DNA of 10,092 bases from DAIRET01 sp036795455 (GCA_036795455.1 DAIRET010000104.1:1-10092), one strand, 5' to 3'. Numbered from the stretch's first letter, positions 1 to 6,496 are shown. Notes: generated by a model not told the origin, from the sequence alone. A program made the numbers and translations.

Positions 1-1082
1 TTACATCAATCGAGCCGGTTGTTTCCGGTCCGAACAGTGTTAAAGTGATGTCAACTGTATCTGAACTTAAAGAGAAGAAAGTAAAAATCAATAAAGCGTA
101 TCTCGTATCGTGCGTGAACAGCAGGGTTGACGATCTTGCCGAAGCTGCTTTTATCATACGTGGTAAGAAAGTTGCGAATGATGTTCAATTCTATATAGCA
201 GCAGCTTCTTCGGAAGTTCAAGCAGAAAGTGAAAACCGCGGCGATTGGCAGGCTTTACTTGAGGCTGGTGCAATTCCACTTCCTCCCGGCTGCGGACCAT
301 GTATAGGGCTTGGTGTCGGATTGCTTGAAGATGGTGAAGTAGGTATCTCTGCAACCAACCGGAACTTCAAAGGAAGAATGGGATCGCCAAGCGCACAGGC
401 TTATCTCGCCTCTCCCGCCGTAGTTGCTGCTTCTGCAGTTTCCGGCATTATTGATTACATTTGGGAAGGTGATTCAACAAAAATTCTCGGGGAGATAAAA
501 ATTAACTCGAAACCTGCTGGCAAAAAATCTTCTGTGAATATTATAACCGGATTTAAAAATATTGTCGAAGGAGAACTGATTTTATGCCATCAGGACAATC
601 TTAATACCGATGGTATTTATCCCGGTAAATATACGTATATAGACGACTTCACTCCGCAGCAGCAAGCAGAAGTAGTAATGGAAAACTACGATCCTGAATT
701 TGTTAAGATTGCCAATGCAGGAGATATCCTCGTCGGTGGTTTTAATTTCGGTACCGGAAGTTCACGAGAACAAGCTGCAACTGCACTGAAGTATAAAGGG
801 ATTCAACTTGTTATAGCCGGTTCTTTTAATGAAACATATAAAAGGAATGCTCTCAACAACGGTTATTTATTGATTGAATGTCCAGCATTAGTGAATGAGT
901 TAAAATCAAAATTCGGTAAAGATAAACTGACGGTCAAAACCGGGATGCATGCAAAGATTGATTTTACGAATTCAGTTATTACTATTGATAATAAAGAATA
1001 CGCGATTGATCCGGTCGGTGAAGCAGCACAGGAACTTGTTGTTGTCGGCGGACTTGAAAAGTGGGTAGCAGCAAAACTTTAG
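1..1082 (+). CDS. Aconitase-superfamily dehydratase, homoaconitase-like, 5' truncated by window
   Basis: This is the C-terminal 359 residues of a single-chain [4Fe-4S] hydro-lyase. The frame is open from base 3, upstream of the GTG at 45, and encodes an aconitase-like EPVVSGPNSVKV stretch, so the true start lies outside the window. The three cluster-ligand cysteines are visible: one in SCVNSR (codon 111-113) and two in GCGPC (291-293 and 300-302). An ATNRNFKGRMGS motif and ASPAVVAASA follow. After a linker near base 520 comes the swivel domain, with DNLNTDGIYPGKYTY (from 594) and the substrate-binding loop GTGSSREQA (about 750-776). The DGIYPGKYTY signature and the fusion of large and small parts resemble fungal-type homoaconitase (LYS4) more than LeuC/LeuD or AcnB. 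Family chemistry is dehydration and rehydration of a 2-hydroxy tricarboxylate or similar acid in the cytoplasm. Substrate (homocitrate, citrate, citramalate) is not determined. Its proximity to PrpD and citrate lyase genes supports an acid-isomerising role. Confidence 0.88.
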   Translation, partial: TSIEPVVSGPNSVKVMSTVSELKEKKVKINKAYLVSCVNSRVDDLAEAAFIIRGKKVANDVQFYIAAASSEVQAESENRGDWQALLEAGAIPLPPGCGPCIGLGVGLLEDGEVGISATNRNFKGRMGSPSAQAYLASPAVVAASAVSGIIDYIWEGDSTKILGEIKINSKPAGKKSSVNIITGFKNIVEGELILCHQDNLNTDGIYPGKYTYIDDFTPQQQAEVVMENYDPEFVKIANAGDILVGGFNFGTGSSREQAATALKYKGIQLVIAGSFNETYKRNALNNGYLLIECPALVNELKSKFGKDKLTVKTGMHAKIDFTNSVITIDNKEYAIDPVGEAAQELVVVGGLEKWVAAKL

Positions 1083-1127
1083 ATCGTTGAAGAGAAGTTT
1101 ATTAGTTAACTAAATCGAAATAAATTA

Positions 1128-1141
1128 CAAGAAACAAATAA
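1128..1141 (+). repeat. Left inverted-repeat arm of four-helix-bundle cassette 1
   Basis: CAAGAAACAAATAA here is the exact reverse complement of the 14 bases at 1562-1575 on the far side of the small gene. The match continues imperfectly outward (7 of 10 further bases) and inward towards AAATG. The arm lies in the 107-bp spacer after the dehydratase gene and is itself built of degenerate A/T words. It is not obviously a transcription terminator, because the two arms are more than 400 bp apart. Confidence 0.7.
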
Positions 1142-1189
1142 CAATAAATGATCAAAACTCAAGGAACAAAGATCGAATGGTAAAACGAA

Positions 1190-1540
1190 ATGAGTACTGA
1201 AAAGATATTCGATTTAGAGAAAAGGAGCTTTATTGTCGCCAAAGATACAAACATTTGGATTAAGGCTTTACCAAAAACTCTGAGCAATATTGAATATGCA
1301 AAACAACTCATTAGGTCTTCATCTTCTGTAGGGGCAAACTATATTGAAGCAAATGAATCTCTTGGTAAAAAAGATTTTCAGATGCATATAAGAATTTGCT
1401 TAAAAGAGGCGAAAGAATCAGTTTATTGGCTAAAGCTGATTATTGAAACAAATAAACTGGAAAACACAAAAGAAGGAGAGAGAATTATTAACGAGTTCCA
1501 AGAACTCAAAAAAATATTCTCCACAATACTCAACAAATAA
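1190..1540 (+). CDS. Four-helix-bundle protein (23S rRNA intervening sequence / S23 family), copy 1
   Basis: This 116-residue protein belongs to the four-helix-bundle family first seen encoded in 23S rRNA intervening sequences and related to the Avd accessory proteins of diversity-generating retroelements. The diagnostic run is SSSVGANYIEANESLGKKDF at about residues 44-63, followed by RICLKEAKES and YWLKLI. The length is normal for the family and the reading frame is intact. The ATG at 1190 is the only sensible start: an in-frame ATG at 1148 is cut off by a TAA after 11 codons. No good Shine-Dalgarno sequence is seen. The molecular function of free-standing members is unknown; they form oligomers and are basic, consistent with nucleic-acid contact. 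The gene interrupts an otherwise metabolic and enzyme region and is bracketed by inverted repeats. It is clearly divergent from the second copy at 6109-6489, so the two are not a recent duplication. Confidence 0.88.
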   Translation: MSTEKIFDLEKRSFIVAKDTNIWIKALPKTLSNIEYAKQLIRSSSSVGANYIEANESLGKKDFQMHIRICLKEAKESVYWLKLIIETNKLENTKEGERIINEFQELKKIFSTILNK

Positions 1541-1545
1541 TTGTG

Positions 1546-1596
1546 ATTTGGCATTTGAAATTTATTTGTTTCTTGCTATTTGTTTTTTGTTATTTT
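1546..1596 (+). repeat. Right repeat arm of cassette 1: degenerate 7-bp phased A/T-word array
   Basis: The stretch reads as consecutive heptads, ATTTGGC, ATTTGAA, ATTTATT, TGTTTCT, TGCTATT, TGTTTTT and TGTTATT. Two 14-base units at 1563-1576 and 1577-1590 differ at only two positions. Bases 1562-1575 are the exact inverse of the left arm at 1128-1141. The array begins just after the stop codon of the four-helix-bundle gene and ends about 20 bp before the phosphoesterase start. Confidence 0.7.
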
Positions 1597-1616
1597 AAGA
1601 CATAAGGAAAGATGAA

Positions 1617-2525
1617 ATGAAAATTATGAAAAGCATTTTTACTTTATTGATTGTCGGCTTATTGACAATCAACATAAATTTGCACGGACAGAACAATTCC
1701 CGTGCTGACGAATTTACTTTTGTTTTTATGACTGACATTCACGTTCAGCCGGAAAGAAATGCGGAAGAAGGATTCAGAAAGGCAATTGATGCCGTTAATA
1801 AATTGAATCCCGATTTAGTAGTAACGGGCGGAGATTTGATCATGGATGCTCTTGGAGTAAGATATGAAAGAGCTGACAGTTTGTATAACATCTACACCGG
1901 AATGCAAAAATTGTTCAAAATGCCTGTTTACAATACTATCGGGAATCATGAAATCTTCGGCATGTATGAAAAGAGTAAAGTTCCCAGAGATCATCCCGAG
2001 TTCGGTAAGAAAATGTATGAAAAAAGAATCGGGAAGACATACTATTCGTTTACTCATAAAGGGGTTAAGTTTTTTATATTAGATTCAATTGAAGAATCTC
2101 CCGAAGGTGGCAAGTATCTCGGTTTAATAAACGAAGAACAGGTAGAGTGGATAAAAAAAGAATTAAGCACAACGGATAAATCTACCCCGATTATTATTTC
2201 TACACACATTCCTTTTGTTACTGTTTTAACGCAGCTTCACAAAGGATCGCTTGTAGCTAATGATGATGGATTAGTCGTTGGAAATTCTAAAGATGTTTTA
2301 ACATTGTTTAAGGGTTACAATCTTAAACTTGTACTGCAAGGACACCTTCATATTTTCGAAGAGATTAATATGATAAACAAAATCCGTTTTATTACAGCCG
2401 GGGCTGTTTCTGCCAGATGGTGGCGGGGACCTTACGAAGGGACTGAAGAAGGATTTCTAATTGTTAAAGTTAAAGGTGAGGATATAACTGCCGAATACTT
2501 TGATTACGGTTGGGAAGTGAAATAA
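1617..2525 (+). CDS. Secreted calcineurin-like metallophosphoesterase
   Basis: This 302-residue protein has an N-terminal signal peptide: Lys-rich start, hydrophobic core at about residues 6-18, then NLHGQNN with probable cleavage near residue 25. There is no lipobox cysteine, so export to the periplasm or outside is inferred. The five metallophosphoesterase blocks are all present: MTDIH with Asp40 and His42, GGDL with Asp73, GNHE with Asn110 and His111, STHIP with His197, and GHLH at 242-245. These residues bind the di-metal centre that hydrolyses phosphoester bonds. The substrate is not evident; members of this broad class act on phosphomonoesters, nucleotides or phospholipid-like diesters. 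The start at 1617 has AAGGA at 1604-1608 about 8 bp upstream; a second ATG at codon 4 is less well placed. The gene lies between a four-helix-bundle cassette and a minus-strand terminator-like hairpin, and nothing ties it closely to the citrate-lyase genes. Confidence 0.85.
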   Translation: MKIMKSIFTLLIVGLLTININLHGQNNSRADEFTFVFMTDIHVQPERNAEEGFRKAIDAVNKLNPDLVVTGGDLIMDALGVRYERADSLYNIYTGMQKLFKMPVYNTIGNHEIFGMYEKSKVPRDHPEFGKKMYEKRIGKTYYSFTHKGVKFFILDSIEESPEGGKYLGLINEEQVEWIKKELSTTDKSTPIIISTHIPFVTVLTQLHKGSLVANDDGLVVGNSKDVLTLFKGYNLKLVLQGHLHIFEEINMINKIRFITAGAVSARWWRGPYEGTEEGFLIVKVKGEDITAEYFDYGWEVK

Positions 2526-2555
2526 AATAGAAACGTCCCGATAAAATCGGGACGT
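2518..2555 (-). terminator. Intrinsic terminator, minus-strand orientation
   Basis: ACGTCCCGAT at 2533-2542 pairs perfectly with ATCGGGACGT at 2546-2555 around an AAA loop (TTT on the minus strand). On the minus strand the stem is followed by TTCTATTTTATTTC. On the plus strand it is followed by CAGACTTACG, which is not U-rich, so classical rho-independent termination fits only leftward transcription. The hairpin begins 8 bp after the phosphoesterase stop and may also mark the 3' end of that mRNA. Confidence 0.65.
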
Positions 2556-2590
2556 CAGACTTACGATGCTATCGTAAGCGCTGTTAAATG
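2520..2590 (-). ncRNA. Candidate small RNA on the minus strand, two hairpins
   Basis: Reading leftwards from the promoter at 2626-2596, the predicted transcript starts near 2590. It contains a perfect 8-bp hairpin (arms 2571-2578 and 2560-2567, 3-nt loop) and then a perfect 10-bp GC-rich hairpin (arms 2546-2555 and 2533-2542, 3-nt loop). It ends in a T-rich run at 2532-2520. That gives an RNA of about 70 nt with no plausible ORF. Its 3' end would just touch the 3' end of the phosphoesterase mRNA in antisense. Promoter, structure and terminator in one orientation in a 107-bp spacer make an independent transcript a reasonable inference. Alternatively, the hairpins may only stabilise or end the plus-strand phosphoesterase mRNA. 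Confidence 0.5.
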
Positions 2591-2595
2591 TAGTG

Positions 2596-2626
2596 CAAAT
2601 ATAAGAATTTTATAAAAGTTGTCAAA
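2596..2626 (-). promoter_or_regulatory. Bacteroidetes-type promoter, minus strand
   Basis: On the minus strand, TTTG (2626-2623) is followed after 19 bases by TATATTTG (2603-2596). This matches the Bacteroidetes housekeeping pattern of a TTTG box about 19-21 bp upstream of TAnnTTTG. The same bases also read as TTGACA with a 16-bp spacer to TATATT. It points away from the NYN gene and into the double-hairpin region, so it cannot drive any recognised coding gene in the window. Confidence 0.6.
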
Positions 2627-2632
2627 CATCAA

Positions 2633-3244
2633 ATGAAAAAAGTAATTGCATATATCGATGGTTTTAATCTTTATTTCGGTTTGAAGAGAAAAAACTGGAA
2701 GCGGTATTACTGGCTGAACGTGCAGAAGTTATCAAAAAATCTGTTAACAGACGCTCAATCTTTGATGTATACTAAATATTTTACCGCAAGGATTTCTTAT
2801 CCTCCTGAAAAAGTAAAACGACAAAATACATTTTTGGAAGCATTAGCAACATTAAAGCAACTTAAGATTTATTACGGTAAATATCAGATGAATACTATAG
2901 AATGTAAGCGATGCGGAAATTTGTGGGCTGTTCCTAATGAAAAAATGACCGACGTAAATATCTCTATAGAATTGCTATCAGATGCTTTCCAAAACAATTT
3001 TGATATTGCGTTATTAATTTCAGGTGATAGTGATCTGAGCGGACCGCTAAAAAAAATTCACGAACTTTTCCCTGATAAAAGAACAATTGTTGCTTTCCCC
3101 CCAGCAACATTTTCTTTCGAATTATCTAAAGCCGCTGACGCATACTTCACAATAGGACGTAAGAAATTTGCTGATAGTGTTTTCCCGGATGAAATAGTGA
3201 AAGATGGTGGTTATTTTCTGAAGAAACCTGTTAGATGGAGTTGA
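2633..3244 (+). CDS. NYN-domain (PIN-like) putative ribonuclease
   Basis: This 203-residue protein has a NYN domain, the PIN-like fold found in LabA/YacP-type and limkain-type nucleases. The acidic metal-binding set is visible: Asp9 in YIDGFNLY, Asp107 in MTDVNIS, and Asp132 and Asp134 in ISGDSDLSGP. The central region carries a lone C-x2-C (Cys91, Cys94) in the insert before the second acidic motif. This might be half of a metal knuckle, but no second pair follows. The family is expected to cleave RNA, though many members are untested. The ATG at 2633 gives a natural N-terminus with beta-strand 1 (KKVIAYID); a Shine-Dalgarno sequence is not evident. Its stop lies 56 bp before the accepted PrpD start and 10 bases past a spurious in-frame ATG of that gene. 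Its place among acid-metabolism genes is unexplained. Confidence 0.8.
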   Translation: MKKVIAYIDGFNLYFGLKRKNWKRYYWLNVQKLSKNLLTDAQSLMYTKYFTARISYPPEKVKRQNTFLEALATLKQLKIYYGKYQMNTIECKRCGNLWAVPNEKMTDVNISIELLSDAFQNNFDIALLISGDSDLSGPLKKIHELFPDKRTIVAFPPATFSFELSKAADAYFTIGRKKFADSVFPDEIVKDGGYFLKKPVRWS

Positions 3245-3290
3245 CAAACGCGGGAAGGAAAAAACAAATTAAGTTTACAATCAATAAAAA

Positions 3291-3294
3291 AGGA
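3291..3294 (+). promoter_or_regulatory. Ribosome binding site fixing the PrpD-family start
   Basis: AGGA sits 6 bp before the ATG at 3301. The alternative in-frame ATG at 3235 overlaps the NYN gene and would add 22 polar residues that do not look like the family N-terminus, so 3301 is preferred. Confidence 0.65.
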
Positions 3295-3300
3295 ACAAAT

Positions 3301-4734
3301 ATGGAAAAATCAATTTCAAGAATAATGTCGGAATTTGCAGTAAATCTGAAGTACCAAGATTTACCTAAAGATGTAGTACACGAAGTTAAAAGATATTTAT
3401 ATGATTCAGTAGGATGTGCTTTCGGCGCATACGGAACAAAAGATGTAAATGTCATTCGAGATATTTATAAAGAAATGGGAGGCAAACCGGAATCAACTGT
3501 GATTGCATTCGGAGATAAAATCCCTGCTGTTAATTCATCGCTGGTAAATGCTTTGATGATTCGTTCACTTGATTTCAATGATATTTACTGGAAAGAAGAC
3601 CCGTCACATCCATCGGATATAATACCTGCCGCTTTAAGTGTTGCAGAAATGGTCGGAGCTTCAATGGAAGATGTGATTACCGCTATCGTTCTTGCATATG
3701 AATTTGAACAGCGTTTGTGCGAATTTGCAGTACCCGGTATACGTGAAAGGAAGTGGCATCATGCTACACTAACGCAATTTGTATCGCCAATAGTTGCCGG
3801 TAAAGTTCTCGGATTAACAGTAGACCAGATGGTTAATGCAATCGGTATCAGCGGAAGCCATAACCATACAATCGGCTGCCCGACAGCAGGAAAACTTACA
3901 ATGATGAAAAATACAGTTGACCCGATGTCAACCCAATCAGGCGTTCTGGCAGCGTTAATGGCTCAAAAAGGATACTCCGGCACTGAAGCTGTTTTTGAAG
4001 GGAAAGAAGGATTCATGGATTGTTTCTTCGGATGGGACGTTAAAAAACAGGAAGTTCACCCGGTACAAATGCAGGGACGCGAAACCCTCGGTGAATGGAA
4101 GTGGGATGTTGATAAACTTATCGGTAACCTCGGAGAAAAATTTAAAATTCTCGAATGCAGTATGAAAGCATTTCCAACTGAAGCTTTAACACATACGCAT
4201 ATCAGCGCCACCTTGAAAGTTGTTACAAAAAACAATATTTCTTACGACCAGATTGATTCAGTTACAATTACTACAATTGCACGTGCATGCGATATCCTGT
4301 TTGACCCGCATAAATACAGACCGGAATCAAGAGAAACAGCGGATCATTCGCTTCCTTATTGTATTGCAGCCGCATTGGTTGATCATAAAATCACGACACA
4401 ATCCTTCTCAGATGAAAAATTAAAAGACCCGAGAATATGGGAAGTAATTGACAAGATCAAAGGAGTAGCATCTCTTGAATTTGAAAAGATGTTCCCGGTA
4501 AAACAACCGTCGGAAGTTGTTATTAAAACGAAAGACGGACGCGAGTTCTCGGAATATCTCGAATACCCGAAAGGCGATCCGAGAGAACCGATGACAATGG
4601 AAGACCTCGATAATAAATTCGATGCTCTCTCTTCTGATTTGCTTTCCGCAGCAAGACAGAAAGAAATTAAAGATATGATATTCGATTGCGAGAAATTCAC
4701 AATATCGGATTTTATGAATAAATTGGTTGTGTAA
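3301..4734 (+). CDS. MmgE/PrpD-family protein (2-methylcitrate dehydratase-like)
   Basis: This is a full-length family member of 477 residues. Recognisable blocks are YDSVGCAFGAY near the N-terminus, RSLDFND with Asp91, SHPSD at about 102-106, KWHHATLTQF with His153 and His154, GISGSHNHTIG, and a MKAFPTEALTHTHI segment in the C-terminal half. The family includes PrpD (2-methylcitrate to 2-methyl-cis-aconitate, also weak citrate dehydratase), Bacillus MmgE, and eukaryotic cis-aconitate decarboxylase. Membership alone does not fix the reaction. It acts in the cytoplasm and needs no iron-sulfur cluster. It lies directly upstream of the fused citrate lyase gene, and no classical prpB or prpC partners are seen here. 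A tricarboxylate or methyl-branched hydroxy acid is therefore the likely substrate class. A decarboxylase or another hydro-lyase activity remains possible. Confidence 0.85.
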   Translation: MEKSISRIMSEFAVNLKYQDLPKDVVHEVKRYLYDSVGCAFGAYGTKDVNVIRDIYKEMGGKPESTVIAFGDKIPAVNSSLVNALMIRSLDFNDIYWKEDPSHPSDIIPAALSVAEMVGASMEDVITAIVLAYEFEQRLCEFAVPGIRERKWHHATLTQFVSPIVAGKVLGLTVDQMVNAIGISGSHNHTIGCPTAGKLTMMKNTVDPMSTQSGVLAALMAQKGYSGTEAVFEGKEGFMDCFFGWDVKKQEVHPVQMQGRETLGEWKWDVDKLIGNLGEKFKILECSMKAFPTEALTHTHISATLKVVTKNNISYDQIDSVTITTIARACDILFDPHKYRPESRETADHSLPYCIAAALVDHKITTQSFSDEKLKDPRIWEVIDKIKGVASLEFEKMFPVKQPSEVVIKTKDGREFSEYLEYPKGDPREPMTMEDLDNKFDALSSDLLSAARQKEIKDMIFDCEKFTISDFMNKLVV

Positions 4735-4743
4735 TAGAACTTT

Positions 4744-4793
4744 GATTAAACTGATGAAACTGCTCTTATATTGCATTAGTAATCAGTTCAATC
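4744..4793 (+). repeat. Empty inverted repeat with 9-bp phased words
   Basis: GATTAAACTGAT at 4744-4755 and ATCAGTTCAATC at 4782-4793 are inverted copies with one mismatch, separated by 26 bp. Each arm extends as degenerate 9-base words: GATTAAACT and GATGAAACT on the left; AATCAGTTC, AATCTGTTT and TATCTGTGT on the right, the last ending near 4808. The layout copies that of the two four-helix-bundle cassettes, but there is no gene between the arms. A weak hairpin is possible, but no T-run follows, so it is not a convincing terminator. Confidence 0.6.
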
Positions 4794-4836
4794 TGTTTTA
4801 TCTGTGTTCCATTTTTATTAGTAAAGAAGGTTACTT

Positions 4837-6057
4837 ATGGAAAGAAAAATAAATAAATCATTTGCAGGTCAGCGGGGGGATAAAGTCCGCTCCGACTGTT
4901 ATTTTGAAATCGAACTAAAAAATACCGGCGGTATTAAACTCCACGCAAAAAGCAAAGTTGAGGCAATGTACGGAGAATCAGTCCGCTCCCAGGTATTGGA
5001 AATGTGCGAATTCTTTGAGATAAAACATGCCGATATACTGCTTGAAGATAATGGTGCATTACCATTTGTAATTGCAGCAAGATTTGAAACGGCTGTTAAA
5101 CGTTTGATGCCCGAAACCGAAAAGGAATATTTGCTACCTTTCAATAAGAAGTCGCAGTATAAATCATCTAAAGATAGACTGCGAAGAACGCGACTCTATC
5201 TTCCGGGAAATGAGCCGAAATTCTTTGTTAATGCCGGCTTACATAGTCCCGACGGAATCATCCTCGACCTTGAAGATAGTGTTGCACCAACAGAAAAAGA
5301 TGCGGCAAGATTTATTATCCGGAATGCTCTTCGCACTGTTGATTTTTATGGTGCGGAAAGAATGGTAAGGATAAATCAAGGCAAACGCGGTATTGATGAT
5401 TTGAAATACGTTGTCCCCCACAATGTTCACGTTATTTTAATCCCAAAATGCGAGTCCGCCCAACAGGTTATCGATGTTGAAAATGAAGTATTACGGCTGC
5501 AAGAATTGCATTCGATTAAAAATGAAATATATTTTATGCCTATACTTGAAAGCGCTCTCGGAGTTATAAAAGCATACGAAATTGCCTCAGCATCAAAGAG
5601 TAACTGCGGGCTTGCAATAGGACTTGAAGATTACACTGCCGACATTGGAACTCAGCGCACCAACGAAGGACGGGAGAGTATTTTTGCGCGTTCAATGTTG
5701 ATAAACGCCGCTAAAGCTACAGGGATTCAAGCTATCGACACTGTATTCTCCGACATTAATGATATGGAAGGATTAAGGCAAAGTGTTATTGAAGCAAAAG
5801 CACTCGGCTTTGAAGGAAAAGGATGTATTCATCCGCGCCAAATCCCCGTAGTTCACGAAGCATTCGCCCCGACTAAGGATGAAATTGAAAAAGCAAAAAA
5901 GATTGTGATTGCTTTTGAAGATGCAGAAAAGAAAGGGTTGGGCGTTGTCGCTCTCGGCAGCAAAATGATTGATGCACCTGTAGTTAAACGTGCACAGAAC
6001 ACAATTAAGCTTGCTGTATTGAACGAGATCATTGACGATAACTGGAGAGAAGGATAG
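4837..6057 (+). CDS. citE: Citrate lyase gamma-beta fusion (CitD-CitE)
   Basis: One 406-residue polypeptide joins two citrate lyase subunits. Residues 1 to about 92 match the acyl-carrier subunit CitD, including VEAMYGESVRSQVL and EDNGALPFVIAARFETAV. The prosthetic-group serine should be Ser19 in KVRSDC, aligned by position with the ESSD-type site of CitD. After a linker (about 93-112) comes the CitE beta subunit, a HpcH/HpaI-aldolase-fold lyase. It shows RTRLYLPGNEP (117-127), the acidic motif LDLEDSV with Asp144, Glu146 and Asp147, VRIN with Arg178, PILESALG with Glu238, and GLEDYTADIG with Glu264 and Asp265. CitE cleaves the acyl-carrier-bound hydroxy acid into acetyl-carrier and an oxo acid, using Mg2+. 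AGAAGG at 4825-4830 supports the ATG at 4837. In well-studied operons CitD and CitE are separate proteins. Citramalate lyase has the same architecture, so citrate as substrate is not proven. Confidence 0.9.
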   Translation: MERKINKSFAGQRGDKVRSDCYFEIELKNTGGIKLHAKSKVEAMYGESVRSQVLEMCEFFEIKHADILLEDNGALPFVIAARFETAVKRLMPETEKEYLLPFNKKSQYKSSKDRLRRTRLYLPGNEPKFFVNAGLHSPDGIILDLEDSVAPTEKDAARFIIRNALRTVDFYGAERMVRINQGKRGIDDLKYVVPHNVHVILIPKCESAQQVIDVENEVLRLQELHSIKNEIYFMPILESALGVIKAYEIASASKSNCGLAIGLEDYTADIGTQRTNEGRESIFARSMLINAAKATGIQAIDTVFSDINDMEGLRQSVIEAKALGFEGKGCIHPRQIPVVHEAFAPTKDEIEKAKKIVIAFEDAEKKGLGVVALGSKMIDAPVVKRAQNTIKLAVLNEIIDDNWREG

Positions 6058-6063
6058 AGATTA

Positions 6064-6095
6064 TACTGTTGTATTTTCCTATTGCTATATTGTTT
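6064..6095 (+). repeat. Left repeat arm of cassette 2: 8-bp phased words
   Basis: Four consecutive octamers are visible: TACTGTTG, TATTTTCC, TATTGCTA and TATTGTTT. Bases 6079-6094 (CTATTGCTATATTGTT) are the inverse of 6498-6513 with one mismatch in 16. The array begins 7 bp after the citDE stop codon. Confidence 0.7.
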
Positions 6096-6097
6096 TC

Positions 6098-6102
6098 GGA
6101 GG
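6098..6102 (+). promoter_or_regulatory. Strong ribosome binding site for four-helix-bundle copy 2
   Basis: GGAGG lies 6 bp before the ATG at 6109. It is the strongest Shine-Dalgarno match in the window and rules out the in-frame TTG at 6082, which lies inside the repeat arm. Confidence 0.75.
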
Positions 6103-6108
6103 TTTTCT

Positions 6109-6489
6109 ATGATAGAAAAAAAGTATTTAAAACTTAATGATATAACTGCTTATAAAATGGCTTTCAAACTTTCTAATTATGTTTGGGATATTGTTGTTAA
6201 ATGGAATGTATTTACCAAATCAATTATAGGAGTTCAATTCGTTAAAGCGGTAGATTCAGTTTCAGCTAATATTGCAGAAGGTTTCGGTCGGTATAACAAA
6301 AAGGATAAAGTAAAATTTTTCAGAATCAGTAACGGTTCTGTTTTGGAATCACTTGACTGGAACGAAAAATCAAGAATTCGTAACCTTTTAAAACCTGAAG
6401 AATACGATCGCATTCTAAATGAATTAAAAAGTTTACCGAAAGAGATCAATCATTTAATCAAATTCACGAACGAAAAACTAACAGAATGA
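6109..6489 (+). CDS. Four-helix-bundle protein (23S rRNA intervening sequence / S23 family), copy 2
   Basis: This 126-residue intact protein shows the family core FVKAVDSVSANIAEGFGRYN at about residues 45-64. It then has a KFFRISNGSVLESLDW segment where other members have an RGSLxE-type helix. A helix-rich N-terminus (LNDITAYKMAFKLSNYVWDIV) precedes it. The SVSANIAEGFGR signature marks the more typical subgroup, whereas the copy at 1190-1540 has SVGANYIEANES. The two copies are old paralogues or separate arrivals. It sits between citDE and citF, whose products must assemble in one complex, so it looks inserted into a citrate lyase operon. The strong Shine-Dalgarno suggests it is translated. 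Its function is unknown; an RNA-binding or structural role is only a family-based guess. Confidence 0.88.
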   Translation: MIEKKYLKLNDITAYKMAFKLSNYVWDIVVKWNVFTKSIIGVQFVKAVDSVSANIAEGFGRYNKKDKVKFFRISNGSVLESLDWNEKSRIRNLLKPEEYDRILNELKSLPKEINHLIKFTNEKLTE

Positions 6490-6496
6490 GAATTCC

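Noticed and set aside
45..50. GTG or ATG at the start of the dehydratase frame as a real start codon
   Set aside because: The frame is open back to base 3 and the upstream residues match the conserved aconitase region before the first cluster cysteine, so the gene begins before the window.
1546..1596. CRISPR or tandem repeat array
   Set aside because: The words are only 7 bp long, degenerate and without spacers. There are no cas genes.
2533..2555. Plus-strand rho-independent terminator of the phosphoesterase
   Set aside because: The stem is perfect, but the plus-strand 3' side is CAGACTTACG, not U-rich. The T-run is on the other side, favouring leftward transcription.
3235..3237. Upstream ATG for the PrpD-family gene
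   Set aside because: It overlaps the NYN gene, has no Shine-Dalgarno, and adds polar residues unlike the family. The ATG at 3301 has AGGA at correct spacing.
4383..4776. Long minus-strand open frames opposite the PrpD-family gene
   Set aside because: They are shadows of a well-supported plus-strand gene, have no family resemblance and no ribosome binding site.
4744..4793. Transcription terminator between the PrpD-like gene and citDE
   Set aside because: The stem is A/T-rich with a 26-nt loop and has no T-run after it, and the two genes look co-transcribed.
6082..6084. TTG start for the second four-helix-bundle gene
   Set aside because: It lies in the repeat arm. The ATG at 6109 has GGAGG 6 bp upstream and gives the normal family N-terminus.
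6109..6489. Avd component of a diversity-generating retroelement
   Set aside because: Four-helix-bundle members include Avd, but no reverse transcriptase, template repeat or variable repeat is present in the window.
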